Assembly: GCA_022695795.1 (NCBI GenBank)
Contig: MU404055.1
Location: forward strand, 372,001-436,000
Origin: Biscogniauxia marginata
Lineage: Eukaryota; Ascomycota; Sordariomycetes; Xylariales; Xylariaceae
Length of the DNA stretch: 64,000 bases
Direction of reading: 5' to 3'
Made by a program: the position numbers and the translations under genes. The first letter of the stretch is position 1, and each line of letters starts with the position of its first letter. Shown here piece by piece: positions 33,548-44,821 of the stretch. The notes beneath the pieces are model-generated. The model was not told the DNA's origin, did not search any database, and saw only the letters and a program-made list of their open reading frames with translations.

Positions 33548-35956
33548 ATGGCAGCAGGTGACGATGCGCCGATGCGCGATGTATCACCGCCCCAAGCTGC
33601 GTCGGCACCTGAGCCTGCGCCTCAAGCGAAACCGAAACGTCGCTTCGCTCCCCAACTTGTTGAGGAGACGATAAAGTCCTCCTCTGACAAGAATAAAAAA
33701 CATGCACAGGTTGTGAACAACGCCAGCATGTCCCAGCCGTTGACCCTAACCCCGCCATTGTCTACTGCGAACTCGACAAGGAGACCGACGAGGGATGCGT
33801 CAGTTCAGGTGGACGACGTCGAGATGTCAGATGCACCGCCGCCGCCGCCGCCGCCGCCGTCAAAACCAATTCGACGCTTTGCTCCGGTGCCAATTGAGAC
33901 AACCTTCGATTCCTACAGGGTCAACAGGAACCCTCATGGCCCTACAGCTGAGCCGACCCCCGACCCCTCGCCAACTACTCCGCATATGCCCCTGATTATC
34001 GAGCCCGATTCCAAACCGAAGCCAGCGTCTGAACAGAAACCCGCCGAAACGAAGAAGCCCAGGAGGAAGTTTGCACCGCAGTTGATCGAGACAACAAGGA
34101 GGGCAAGGAAGGCCGGTCAGGAAGGCCCGGCCACCAAGCCCACCGACAAGACTGACATCACTCCGGGAACAAACCATATCTATGCACCCAAACCGAAACG
34201 GAGACCTGCGCTTCCTCAAGCTAGCAATACTGGGAATGTGCACACCATCGGGGACAGCGATGACGAGAATCCGTCTCGATACCTTACGCCGCGTCGGCAG
34301 ACGTCAATGAAGCCGCACCCCAACACCCGCCGAGTTACCCGGACCAGCTCCTACCATCCGGAGCTCGATACTATAGCTTCATCTGAATCGGGCAATTCCG
34401 AAAGCGAACATGACGAAGACCAGATCAAGCCTTGCGCCGTAACCTCTATCAAAATTCGGGTCCCGCCCCGGCCCGATGGCTTGGCCGCGGTGGAAGATAA
34501 AGGCGATGCATGGAATAGTAGGCATTATGAATTGCGTGACAGGAGAGAATCGTGCGATGAGGAGTTCTCAGGCTACCTCCTCGCAGTCGCCGCTAGGGAG
34601 GCCCACCGACAGCGGGAGCTCGAGCAAGCTATGTCTGCGTTTCCCAATGGCGTACGGGCGGAAGGCGTGGAACACTTCGTTGTCCGAGACAACTCAGAGG
34701 ACGATACTCTTCTAGGAGAGGACGAACCTTTGAGGCATGGGCCATCTCAATTGCTACGTCGCAAGTCGACGGACCTGAGCTGGGCTGTGAAGGAGATGCG
34801 AGCACACGCGGAGAAGCTGGCCCAGGAGAGGGGAGAGAAAATGAGTATGGATGAGGACCAAGGTCGACCAGAGGTAGCGCCTGCGACTGGGCATTATTTA
34901 TGGACGCCATCTTCACGACGGGAGTCGCGTGACGTCGAGATGGTAGACGCCAAGAGTCCATACTTGTCTCCCCAAACACCAGACCCGCTAGCACACATAT
35001 CGCCAGTCCAAGAAAAACCCTTCTCCCCGCCTGCACAGGGAGGTGGGCTTCGGGCCAGTCCCTTTGGCATGCCCTTTGCCGCCTTACGAGTTGGCGAGTC
35101 TGAGGATCGCGAACTGCGGAGAATGCGCATGGCGGCCTCGCCACCCATGCTCGGCGGCGACCTGAAATTCCGCGTGTGTCCCAGCCCTCAGCATACTCGC
35201 ATGGAGCCGAACCAGCCATACTCACAATTTGGCCGTCCCGAGGAGAAGCACCGTGACGTTTCAGAAACCACTGGGCTCTGGCGGGGATATTGTTCGGCCA
35301 AAGCCAACGACAGAATGACACCCAGTCTTCAGCCGCCGCTTCTACTTCAGACACCCTCTGAGCCCCTCTCGCCCAATGACCCCTTCGCTACTGCCTTCTC
35401 AGCATCCCTCAACATGACTAACATTCAATCACCTGCCCCCGGGTCGCCTAATAAGCGACACAGCGGCCAGAAGGGAGGCCTGTACATGCTCACGGGCCTA
35501 GACGAGCGATTGCAGAAGGAGAAGGCGCGTAAGGAGCTCGAGGAGCGCATCATGGCCGAATTTGACGATGCCTTCGTCACACAGGTGTACAACTACATCA
35601 GCCTAGGGTACCCGGCAACGGCGCGAGCATTCGACGACGAGCTAAGTAAAATCAGCGGTATCGACATAGAGGAGCTGCGCAAGGACGACAACCAGAAAGT
35701 CGAGAAGGGCTTCATGCTCCAGATGGAAATGAAGGTCAGGAACAATAATAGTGGCAACAGCAGCGAAACCAGCAGCGGGGAGGACATGTGCACTCCCGAG
35801 GAGGACGAGTGGAGAGCGCGCCACAAGCCGCCGCGTTGGAAGGCCCTCAAACTATACATCCGAGAGTGGGCACGTCAGCACCCCAGTCTCGGCGACGATG
35901 ACTCGACTCCCATGGCATGGGGCGTTAGAGCTAGAAGGGGAAGCTGGGCTATATAG
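33548..35956 (+). CDS. Disordered protein with RRFAP repeats and LisH-like end
   Basis: Single-exon ORF of 802 codons, unnamed. The N-terminal third has three copies of a basic-aromatic motif: KPKRRFAPQLVEET (residues 28-41), KPIRRFAPVPIETT (106-119) and KPRRKFAPQLIETT (170-183), plus a degenerate KPKRRPALPQ near 215. They are separated by Pro/Ser-rich linkers, including a poly-Pro run from a GCC repeat. A conserved-looking block, YELRDRRESCDEEF followed by AAREAHRQRELEQA, lies at about 325-365. Near the C-terminus a helical stretch, FVTQVYNYISLGYPATARAF (~677-696), has the spacing of a LisH or LisH-like dimerisation motif. It is followed by IDIEEL and a KPPRWKALKLYIREWA segment. No signal peptide or membrane span. 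The repeats look like short linear docking motifs. Orthologues probably exist across Pezizomycotina, but I know no function for them. Confidence 0.85.
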   Translation: MAAGDDAPMRDVSPPQAASAPEPAPQAKPKRRFAPQLVEETIKSSSDKNKKHAQVVNNASMSQPLTLTPPLSTANSTRRPTRDASVQVDDVEMSDAPPPPPPPPSKPIRRFAPVPIETTFDSYRVNRNPHGPTAEPTPDPSPTTPHMPLIIEPDSKPKPASEQKPAETKKPRRKFAPQLIETTRRARKAGQEGPATKPTDKTDITPGTNHIYAPKPKRRPALPQASNTGNVHTIGDSDDENPSRYLTPRRQTSMKPHPNTRRVTRTSSYHPELDTIASSESGNSESEHDEDQIKPCAVTSIKIRVPPRPDGLAAVEDKGDAWNSRHYELRDRRESCDEEFSGYLLAVAAREAHRQRELEQAMSAFPNGVRAEGVEHFVVRDNSEDDTLLGEDEPLRHGPSQLLRRKSTDLSWAVKEMRAHAEKLAQERGEKMSMDEDQGRPEVAPATGHYLWTPSSRRESRDVEMVDAKSPYLSPQTPDPLAHISPVQEKPFSPPAQGGGLRASPFGMPFAALRVGESEDRELRRMRMAASPPMLGGDLKFRVCPSPQHTRMEPNQPYSQFGRPEEKHRDVSETTGLWRGYCSAKANDRMTPSLQPPLLLQTPSEPLSPNDPFATAFSASLNMTNIQSPAPGSPNKRHSGQKGGLYMLTGLDERLQKEKARKELEERIMAEFDDAFVTQVYNYISLGYPATARAFDDELSKISGIDIEELRKDDNQKVEKGFMLQMEMKVRNNNSGNSSETSSGEDMCTPEEDEWRARHKPPRWKALKLYIREWARQHPSLGDDDSTPMAWGVRARRGSWAI

Positions 35957-37727
35957 CCCATGGGAGACGATGGGTTCCCTACCTACATCTGTTTCTTGCA
36001 TGGCGCTCTCGATAAACCGCGTTGCATAGGCATACACGGTGATCATGTTGAGTCTCCCTGTTAACTCGATATCATAAAAAGAGAGTTGAAGGGTATATAA
36101 TTATTTTCCTTGTTAATGTTTTGGGGAAGCGTCGGATAAAGTTCAATAGAGAAGGGTGGTTGGGGGTTCCTGTGGTGTATAACAGGGGGGTTGTACTACA
36201 TACATATCTAGATCAGATGGATCAGATGAACGGGGGATTAGATTAGAGGGTTGAGTTTAACTACGGGCGAGAGTGGTATGAGCAAGCCAATGACGAACTT
36301 GTGCCAGTTGTACATAGATTTACATTACACTTCACCCTATACATTGCAGATTTGAGGACGGTTGTCACCGTGGGCTCATAGCAGGAAAATTTCTTGTCGA
36401 GATGGCGTTTCTCGGGACACTTGGGATTCTGGATTGTTCATTGAGGTTGGACTTTGGATCCTGGCTTTGGGGTGGCTACGGTAGGGAGAAACTCCCTGGC
36501 CCAGATGCATGGTTTGATGGATTGATTGATGGAACGAAAGGGCTTGATGTTACCTCACGGCATGAAACAATTCAATACAATGCAACAACACACTTCGTAT
36601 ATAAACACTTGGAATTGAAGAAATAGGGGTTTCATGATAATAGCTTCATATGATGGTCTACGCATTACCTACCTCTTGTCTGGAAAGTAACTAGGAGGAC
36701 ATCTAAGATATTTTCGCCTTGGGCAAGTTAGTTAGTGTCCAGGTTTCGAAAAGGGTGGGTTGAAAGGCCGCATAGTCAACTCATATATTGATGGTTTTGT
36801 ATCAATTGCTTTCTCCTAAATCAAAGTTATCTTGTTGAGACTATAGTAGCTTGTCCTATACTTTGCCCACTTCTTTGAATGTAATAGGTTAGAGTAGAGA
36901 ATTCAATAACAAAGAACGGGACTTAGGTCAGCACATTTACAATACGTTATATAATATACTACTAAGACTTTTCTTTTCTTCGGATTAGACATGAAGGCAA
37001 GAAAGTATTTGGCTGGCTCGGTAAGTGGTGATGTATGATCTCATCGGGCAGTATACCACGTCCTCGCTTGCCGCTGTTTTCATAGTAATCACATTCGGGA
37101 GTCTTCCGAACTAACGGGTAACCGGTAGAGTCCGATACTACCCAGAAGCGAGGAGAGACTAACCTAGTTCTTTGGAAAAGCCTATTATGTATGTACCTTG
37201 AACTATGCTATACCATCATTCTCCAAATGTTCTAGTCTATAACCAGGGCAGGCAAGGGCGGGGTAGCTTAATGTCTCCTATCAAAATCCTAGCTACTGTA
37301 CGTAGATGGGGCAGGGGATAAACTGCTCTACGGAGTAGAGTAAATCTAATCACCGTGGATTCACCTTCCTGAACGGTGCTACTCCAGAAGTATCCAACGT
37401 CTTGGTATATGCGTTATGTGGGAGATGGTTCTCCTCGGCTCTGCTGCAGGCCCTGGATCCTCACCTATGAGAGCACGCTTGACGTAGCAACCGTGGGACG
37501 TCGACAAGGGGCGTTGCGATTTTCCCCAGCACCTCATGTACGAGGAGTCCGCTTGCAGGAACAAGATGCAAGCTTCCACATATGGCCGTCTGCGGGGAAA
37601 AGGCCGAGATAGACAAAAGCTGCCTCGAAGATGATACCATATAACGGAAATGGCGCCCGCTTCTCGAAAGCAGCGTGGGACACTTTTCTGGGCGTCCTAT
37701 TGCAGCACGACCAGCTTTTAGGTTGAG
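35957..37727. other. Intergenic region
   Basis: Nothing supported. ORFs of 66-78 codons (36,402-36,626; 37,376-37,612) have no domain. The sequence just before 37,728 is the promoter and leader of the carboxypeptidase gene. Confidence 0.55.
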
Positions 37728-39932
37728 ATGAAGATGCTGCCTATCAAGCTTTCTGCGGCCATTGGCCTCTCTCTGCTTGCACCGGCTGCTCTGGCAGGGT
37801 TTCCGCCAACTCCGGAGAACGTCACCGTCCTCGAGTCCAAGTTCGGCGACGGCGTGACGATAAGCTATAAAGAGGTACCGTAGCCGTAGCCGTACCTGTT
37901 GTGAAAATGCGCCCCCAATTGGATATATCTGGGAACTGACAAAAGTTTCGCAGCCGGGTATTTGCGAGACGACACCGGGGGTCAAGTCCTACGCGGGATA
38001 TATCCATCTCCCGCCCGGCTCCCTCGCGGACCTCGGGGAGGAGCAGGACTACCCCATCAACACCTTTTTCTGGTTCTTCGAGTCGCGCACCAATCCCGAG
38101 AACGCGCCCTTGTCGATATGGCTGAACGGCGGTCCGGGGAGCAGCTCTATGCTCGGCCTGTTTGCCGAGAACGGACCCTGCTACGTCAACTCCGACTCCA
38201 ACTCGACGACGTTGAGCGAATGGTCGTGGAATAATCAAGGTCAGTCGGAAGGTGTTGAGGATTTACGGGCTAGTGTTCCACTAACGATAGATTGCGCAAA
38301 GTGAACATGTTGTATCTTGATCAGCCGGTCCAGGTGGGCTTGTCGTACGACACGCTGCAGAACGTGACCAAGGACCTGGTTACGGGCGAGGTCGTCAAGC
38401 TGAACGACACGGACCCGGTTCCCGAGACGAACACCACCTTGCTTCTGGGCACGTATCCGAGCCAGAACAGGAACCAGACCGCGCTGGGGACACGCAACGC
38501 CGCGATCGCTCTCTGGCACTTCGCGCAGACGTGGTTCCAGGAGTTCCCCGGGTACCACCCCAGCGACTCCCGCGTCAGCATCGCGACCGAGTCGTACGGC
38601 GGCCGGTACGGGCCCGCGTTTGCCGCCTTCTTCGAGGAGCAGAACCGGAAGATCGAGAACGGCACGTGGAACGACGCGGACGGCGAGAACTACGTCATCA
38701 ACCTCGACACGCTCATCCTCATCAACTCGTGCATCGACCGGCAGGTCCAGTGGCCGTCCTACCCGCACATCGCGTACAACAACACGTACGGGATCGAGAC
38801 GGTCAACGAGACGGTATATCTGGGCATGATCGAGGCCTACGAGTCGGAGGGCGGATGCCGCGACCAGATTAACGTCTGTCGCGAGTTGGCGCTGGAGTAC
38901 GACCCCGACAACCGCGACGTCAACGAGACCGTCAACGGGGTCTGCTCCGACGCCGAGACCTTCTGCTCGAACTACGTGCGCGACCCTTACCTCGAATACT
39001 CGGGGCGCAACTACTACGACTACGCCTCCATCGACCCCAACCCGTTCCCGGCGTCGTTCTACTACGGCTACCTCAACCAGCCGCACGTGCAGGCGGCCCT
39101 CGGCATCCCGGTGAACTTCACCCAGTCCTCCCGGGCCGTGTCGACCGCCTTCCGCAGCATAGGCGACTACCCGCGGCCGGGCTGGGTCGAGGACCTCGCG
39201 TCCCTGCTCGAGAGCGGCGTCAAGGTGCACCTGATGTACGGGGACCGGGACTTCGCGTGCAACTGGCTGGGCGGGGAGGCGGTCAGCCTCGCCATCAACC
39301 ACACGGGCGCGGCCGCGTTCGCGGCGGCGGGGTACGCGGACATCGTGGTGAACGAGACGTACGTGGGCGGGCAGGTGCGGCAGCGCGGCAACCTGTCCTT
39401 CTCGCGCGTCTACCAGGCCGGCCACGAGATCCCCTCGTACCAGCCCGAGGCCGCGTACCGGCTCTTCTCGCGCGCACTCTTCGACCGCGACCTCGCCACG
39501 GGCTTCGTCAACGTCGCGCGGCGCCCCGACTACGCGACGGCGGGCGCGCGCGACACCTGGGCCGTCAAGAACGACGACCCGCCCGGCCTGCTGCACTACT
39601 GCTACCTCTGGGACCTCGGGTCGACCTGCACCGCCGACCAGATCGAGGCCGTGCGGAACGGCTCCGCGACCCTCGCCGCCGGCGTCGTCAGGGATGCCAA
39701 CTCCACCCGGCTCTTCCCCGAGCTGTTCTCCGACGATGACGACGAGGGGGAGGGCAATTCTACGTCGTCGGGCGCGCTGCCGACGGCGACGGCGACGGCG
39801 ACGAGCACGGAGTCTAGCGGTGCTACACCGACGGACAGCGATTCTGCGGCGAGCGTGCTCGCGAGCCCCCAGATGCAGAGTGTCTGGTTCTGGACTGTTG
39901 TCGCGGCGTTGGTTCAGGCTGTCCTCGAGTAG
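37728..39932 (+). CDS. Secreted serine carboxypeptidase (S10), probably GPI-anchored
   Basis: Peptidase family S10, which removes C-terminal residues from peptides. Three exons, 37728-37874, 37954-38239 and 38302-39932, join to 687 residues. Signal peptide at residues ~1-24 (ends PAALAG). The oxyanion-hole motif is [10 protein letters not shown]. The nucleophile is Ser242 in TESYGGRYG, the Asp is 461 in [12 protein letters not shown] and the His is 519 in [13 protein letters not shown], so the triad is complete. Canonical S10 enzymes have GESYGG and AGHMVP; the T and E substitutions next to the catalytic residues mark a divergent fungal subgroup and may alter specificity. More than ten N-glycosylation sequons are present. 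The C-terminus is Ser/Thr-rich (~630-665) and ends in a hydrophobic [15 protein letters not shown], a typical GPI-attachment signal. The third exon is very GC-rich at third positions, creating long spurious antisense ORFs. Family is sure; the GPI anchor is an inference. Confidence 0.93.
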
Positions 39933-40733
39933 TTGGACTCCAGGAGGAAGGTGACAAACGAGTAATGTACATAATGCCGTAACGAATCGCAACAAGTTTT
40001 CAAGTTGCATCGATTGCCCGTAACTGGCATTTTTCCATATGGTAACGAGGGAATTCGCTTGTCGTAGTCTCACCGTGAGAGGTAACACCTGGTTCGTTGA
40101 GTCCTGCTTCATAGCTAGTAGATAATAGGTATTCCTTGAGGTTAAAGAGAATCGCCTGAGCACACCAAATAGGGGATCCTCGAGGCAAAGGACATCGTAT
40201 ATATTCGTCAGAGGAACCAGCCTTGATAGCTTGCTTGTTATGCAGGGGTTCTAGCATCTGAACGCTTTCGTAGAAGACTTGATGACTCTTTCTCGTTCGG
40301 GTGCTTCAGGCTTGATGTGGCTGGGGCCGAGGGAAAAAAGAATTCCAGAGGTTTGATGTGATTTCGTGATCCTAGTAAGCGCTGGAGGAACATATCATCG
40401 ATATGCTGTTCGCTATACACGGTTGCCCCCTTTAATAGTGGTCTTTATATTTGCCCTCCCCATCGTACGAATTTATGTATTCGATCAATAAGCGAGTTAT
40501 AGATTGGCCCTCGAGTTCTACTATGGCTTGGACCTCTGTCTCTTTTTATATAAATCAAAATTCGAGTGATGAGATACCATTGATTTGTTGGCGAATCGCT
40601 ACGTGTGTTTTCTGGCGATAGACATTCAATTCTTAGGCTAGGGGAGTTTGAAGTTGCCAAGTAGGGAAGCTAATCTTCCTCCGTCAGCCTTTCGTCCGTA
40701 AACCAGTATGTGAGCAACCTGGTGACTACTAGG
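39933..40733. other. Intergenic region between convergent genes
   Basis: Holds the 3' ends of the carboxypeptidase and methyltransferase transcripts. ORFs of 60-85 codons on the minus strand show nothing recognisable. Confidence 0.55.
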
Positions 40734-42001
40734 TTAGGTAGTTCTAGTAACTGTTACTATTTTGATGGGTACTGCAGCTGCGTAGAACAGAGCCTTCTGC
40801 TCACGCATCGGCTTTGCTTCAAATTCGATCTCTTGAAGCGAGAAATTGCGACGAGCTAGAAACGCCCCAGTCAGTTGTCTACTTCGCGGTGACCCCCATC
40901 ATGGGGATTACATCGTGAGTTACCTACCGCACTCGTCCCTAAATGTCTGGAAAGTCTCGGCGTTGCGAATGACGCCCGCGATAATTACGAGCAGCTCTGG
41001 CCTCATGTCGAAAAGATGCTGAAGCGTGAGTACCAGGGCGACAATGGCTTCTTTATCGTACGTCTATAGATTTCTATATTAGTTCTCTTGGGCACTCGGA
41101 GATCGTGATTCTTTAGTACTGCGCTTACGATATCGGCACCAATAACCACGTCGTATGGCCATGTGTTGCAGTCTTCTTCAACCCATGTCCCCTTGAGTTC
41201 GTCACCCCACCAAAGGGTCCTGGTGATCACCTTATGTTGAGCATCGAGGTCGTTCAGCTGCAAGTTCTCCTCCAGGGCTTCGACAACGCCGTCGTCGCCG
41301 TCTGTGGTGGTGACATGCTTAGCATGTAGTATTTTAGCACAGAGAATGGCGAGGAACCCTGTCCCGGCTCCTAGTTCAAGAATATTCTTGTCCCTGACGA
41401 GGTCCGAGCCGGCCTTTGTGAGTAGATATGAGCCAAGATGAAGTGAAGCCTCCCAGGTTCGGAAACCAGTTGTCCGTGAGCCTGATATCAAGTGCCGTCG
41501 TTCAAGCAGAGTAATCGCGGGCTCAGCCGGTGCGTGATCATCCGGGTCTGCTTTTTCCGGTAGGCAAGTGAACGTGACGTATGACTTCTCCTGGACTGCC
41601 TGGAGCTCTGAGGGGACACCATTTGTCATAATAGAGGCAAGGTGATTCATGAGCTCATCTGAGATCTCCTAGCAAGGGCATAAGCTTCGTAGGGGAGTTG
41701 ACCGAAGACAGGGATTGAGTTTTTTTTCCCCACGGTAGATTGATTAGCTTACATCTTCCTCGGGGTCTTGGACGGCCTTCTCGATCTTGGAAAGAAGCGG
41801 CTTCAACACGCGCAACTGATACCTCACCGGCGGAAGTCTCGCATTGCGGCTCGCGTCGAACAAATGCTTGTGTAGCCAGGCCTGCGCATCTGCGCTCTTG
41901 AGGAGCTTCGGCGGCGGCCAAGCGAGGAAGTCCGGTTCGAACTGTTGCAAATACTGTCGTCGTAGTAATAACAATTGAGAATCTACGTCATTATTTGCCA
42001 T
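40734..42001 (-). CDS. EFM3: FAM86/EFM3-type eEF2 lysine methyltransferase
   Basis: Cytosolic SAM-dependent protein methyltransferase (methyltransferase family 16). The family's characterised members, yeast Efm3 and human FAM86A, methylate a lysine of elongation factor 2. Four exons: 42001-41753, 41668-41129, 41063-40928 and 40855-40734, with introns of 84, 65 and 72 nt. They join to 348 residues. The N-terminal helical region (LLLLRRQYLQQFEPDFLAWP, and further helices to ~90) is typical of FAM86. SAM motif I is NILELGAGTGFLAIL at ~175-190, and the acidic post-I position lies in VTTTDGDDGV. The YDVVIGADITYD block is completed only after splicing. It ends IKIVTVTRTT. The WEASLHLGSYL segment is a family hallmark. 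Target assignment to eEF2 is by family, not shown by sequence. Confidence 0.9.
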
Positions 42002-43999
42002 GATAACTATAGATAGAGTATGTTCCTGAGTGAGCGAGTGAGCAGTTTTGGCCTACGTGAGCGGGCCGAGGACGTTAGGGGCAAAATCTTTAACAGCCGG
42101 CCCGTAATTGAGACACTGTGCACACTGGTGCTTTCACTGTGCCGCATCCCCCCCCCTTTTTGAAGTTTCTCTTCGGATGCCAACTGCCGGGGGTCCCATA
42201 TCGTCATCTGGTCGAGAAGATCATAGCAGCCTATAGGGATTGTTTTTTGAAGACTCATTCTTCAGGACAAACACAAACCTCCGTCGCCTTTTCTCTAGCT
42301 CTGAGGTCCTCTAGACTAGCTCATGTTCAAGCTACGTTATACCGGTAATGCTGCGTTAAGGGCACTTCTAAGTCAAGCAGTTCTACTTGTTTCGGTATGA
42401 CGACCAGTTCTGTAGTGACATGAGTAGGGCCTTTGGGAGCATAAATACAACATAACTAGGAATACTACTAGGATCTTTAACTACATACATATCAAAAAAG
42501 CCGTATCTTCAGTTAAGAGACCAAATCTGAGGTGTACATATGTCACGAGGGTTTCTGGTATGGGCGTAGGTAACTAACACTGTTGGTGCCCGGGGGATTA
42601 GTACTACAACTACCTGCCAAATCAAACACGCAGAACGAAGATGTCATGCCAGTCCCGGCCACCTTATTGTGTAAGCGCCCGTCTTCTGTTTTACAATGGG
42701 GCCGGGCGACTGTCCTGCTCGAGTTTTACGAAGATTATCTGTATTTGACAAGCTTATTATATTTAAATAGTGAATCACCTAGAATCACCTATCAACCAAC
42801 AAAGCATAACCCAAGCTGGTGTAATTATAACACGGCGATTGACACTTAAAAAACCTTAAGCCCTATTGGGGGCCGCAGCTCCAGGTTCGAATCCTGGGTT
42901 TAAGACGAGATTATTATTATTTTCTTAAAACAGTACCTACCTACCTAGGTAATCAGACAACCTCATCCTCCCTCCTCTGTTAAGCTTAATACTTTTTATT
43001 TATATACCCTACGTCTATCCTAGATCACCGCTATAGCTTATTCTTTTTTGGTCCTCACTTCGTGATTGTCCTTCGTCTATACACATTACTTTATTAATAG
43101 TCTAATCAAACATTCCTTATCAAGGTATTATTTCAGTTCTGATTCGTTCCTAACGAGGCAATACTTATAAAGTGTCACAATGAAGGCCTTCTATAGGGGA
43201 AGGTGGTAACGATGTTATTACGCGAAGGACTAGAACTAAGGTACTTAGGTGCGCGGCTACTATACACCTAAACAGTCTCTTTGTCTCCTATCATTCTTGT
43301 GCCTCGCGCTACTCATAGGACAGACCGAGGGTAAAAGCAATTACAGATCCCTAAATGCAGGTCTCCTTCCCCTCGCCCTTAAAAAGGAATCATTATTCTC
43401 GTCGTGGATCATCATAAGCTTCTGTGGTCAAGGTTTCCTGGCCATTACGGTGCTGTAGAAATGATATACTGATGGGAGTATAATATATTTGGAATGGAAA
43501 AGCAAGAGTGAACGCGAAAACCTTTTTGAGCGCACAGACTGGGACTTATGCAATCCCAATGCCGGGACTACTATATAAGAAACTACCCTATTCTCTTTGG
43601 TATCTGCCAACAATTATTTAGTTTTCACGTACTAGTAAATGTCTATGGCTTTTCCTGTAGATCTTAACGAGGTCCCACGTGCAGGGATTTAATCGAATAT
43701 CTTATGTCTTGTTAAGAAAAGTAGCATTCGGCAGAACTGACTTAACAGCAGCTGGGGAAATCGGAGGCAGATGCTCCGCCTACGCGTAGAAGACATCTTT
43801 CAAGATCCAGGACTGAAAACATTACAGCATGTCGGCTCGTTGGAGGAATCTCTCTTCCAAGAACGCTACCATATCAGCTCTCTCCAGCGAAGAGTTATCG
43901 TATGGTTCAAGTAGTTGAGGTAGCTGAGCCTACCAATCTTGACATTATAAACTGCTTCACGATCGACACCACCGCACTTATACAACAATATCGCTAGCT
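42002..43999. other. Intergenic region with tRNA-like remnant
   Basis: About 2 kb without a supported gene. It holds the truncated tRNA-like element at 42,855-42,905 and a TACCTAGGTA palindrome at 42,942-42,951. A 69-codon plus ORF (43,249-43,458) begins with a hydrophobic stretch like a signal peptide but has no further support. 42,450-43,200 is AT-rich. Confidence 0.5.
42855..42905 (+). pseudogene. Truncated tRNA-like remnant with B box
   Basis: The T arm is perfect: CCAGG, seven-base loop TTCGAAT, CCTGG (42881-42897), containing the Pol III B-box consensus GGTTCGAATCC. CTTAAGC (42855-42861) pairs with GTTTAAG (42898-42904) as a seven-base acceptor stem with one G-T pair, followed by a discriminator-like A. 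Only 19 nt lie between the acceptor 5' strand and the T arm, where an intact tRNA needs about 42, so D and anticodon arms cannot both be present. A TTTT (42920-42923) follows, as a Pol III terminator would. Read as a tRNA pseudogene or the tRNA-derived part of a short element; I cannot assign an amino acid. Confidence 0.55.
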
Positions 44000-44821
44000 A
44001 TGGCGCGGCTCTGGAGATCTACGGGCATCTCAGCGGCGGTCGCCGCCATTGTCATCGTGCTGATATCGCCGTATCTGTACCGTCGCGCGCTGCCGTTCCT
44101 CCCTGAATCGTTCCGGCAGCCGGAGCTAGAGGCGATCGTCTGCCCGCACCACCGGTACTCGACCGAGCTGATCTCCCTCGACCCGCTGCTCATCTACATC
44201 GAGTCCTTCCTCACGGCGCCCGAGATCACGGAGCTGCTCGAGGCGGGCGAGCCCGAGTTCGCGCCGTCGGTGGTGTACAAGCACGGCCGGCTCCAGGGGA
44301 CGGCGGACCGCACGTCCTCGTCGGCGGGCCTGCCGCGCACCAACCCGACGGTGCAGTGCGTGCTGCGGCGCGCGCAGGGCTTCCTCGGCACCATGTTCAA
44401 CCCGGCGCGCGACGACATCGGCCCGCCGCAGCTGGTGCGGTACCTGGCGGGCCAGCGCTTCAACCAGCACCACGACTGGTACGAGAAGCCGCAGCCGGCG
44501 CGCAAGGGCATGCTGGGCAAGGGGAGCAGCTGGAACCGCATGGCCAGCTTCTTCGCGATCCTGGAAGACCAGTGTACTGGCGGCGAGACCTGGTTCCCCC
44601 ACGTGACGGCGACGCACGCCCGGAACGAGAATATGGAGCACCTGTGGAGGACTCACGAGGAGGGTGGCCTGGCGTTCAAGCCTATCGCGGGAAACGCGCT
44701 GTTCTGGGCCAATCTGCATCCGAATGGGACGGGGGATGAACGTGTTATCCACGCGGGACTGCCTCTTGAGTCGGGCCAGAAGACTGCGATGAATATTTGG
44801 CCGCGGAAGTTCTACGACTGA
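44000..44821 (+). CDS. Prolyl 4-hydroxylase-like 2-oxoglutarate dioxygenase
   Basis: Fe(II)/2-oxoglutarate-dependent oxygenase of the prolyl 4-hydroxylase alpha-subunit type; single exon, 273 residues. An N-terminal hydrophobic segment (residues ~10-25, ISAAVAAIVIVLISPYLY) reads as a signal anchor, placing the catalytic part in the ER or Golgi lumen. Iron ligands are His157-x-Asp159 in NQHHDWYEK and the distal His251 in VIHAGLPLESGQK. The 2-oxoglutarate-binding Lys is Lys261, ten residues after the distal histidine. Supporting features are TNPTVQCVLRRA, GGETWFP and GNALFWANL. The substrate is unknown: fungi lack collagen, and related fungal enzymes act on small peptides or other proteins. The gene is GC-rich at third positions, like the carboxypeptidase. 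The start is set by the ATG before the anchor; no intron is needed. Confidence 0.92.
   Translation: MARLWRSTGISAAVAAIVIVLISPYLYRRALPFLPESFRQPELEAIVCPHHRYSTELISLDPLLIYIESFLTAPEITELLEAGEPEFAPSVVYKHGRLQGTADRTSSSAGLPRTNPTVQCVLRRAQGFLGTMFNPARDDIGPPQLVRYLAGQRFNQHHDWYEKPQPARKGMLGKGSSWNRMASFFAILEDQCTGGETWFPHVTATHARNENMEHLWRTHEEGGLAFKPIAGNALFWANLHPNGTGDERVIHAGLPLESGQKTAMNIWPRKFYD

Noticed and set aside
38241..40163. 640-codon minus-strand ORF
   Set aside because: It lies antisense over the carboxypeptidase, is Arg/Val/Asp-rich without domains, and is explained by the sense gene's GC-rich third positions.
43249..43458. 69-codon ORF with a signal-peptide-like start
   Set aside because: A hydrophobic N-terminus alone is weak support; the remainder is short and lacks cysteine pattern or homology.
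44126..44752. 208-codon minus-strand ORF
   Set aside because: Antisense shadow of the prolyl-hydroxylase-like gene, with Arg-rich low complexity.
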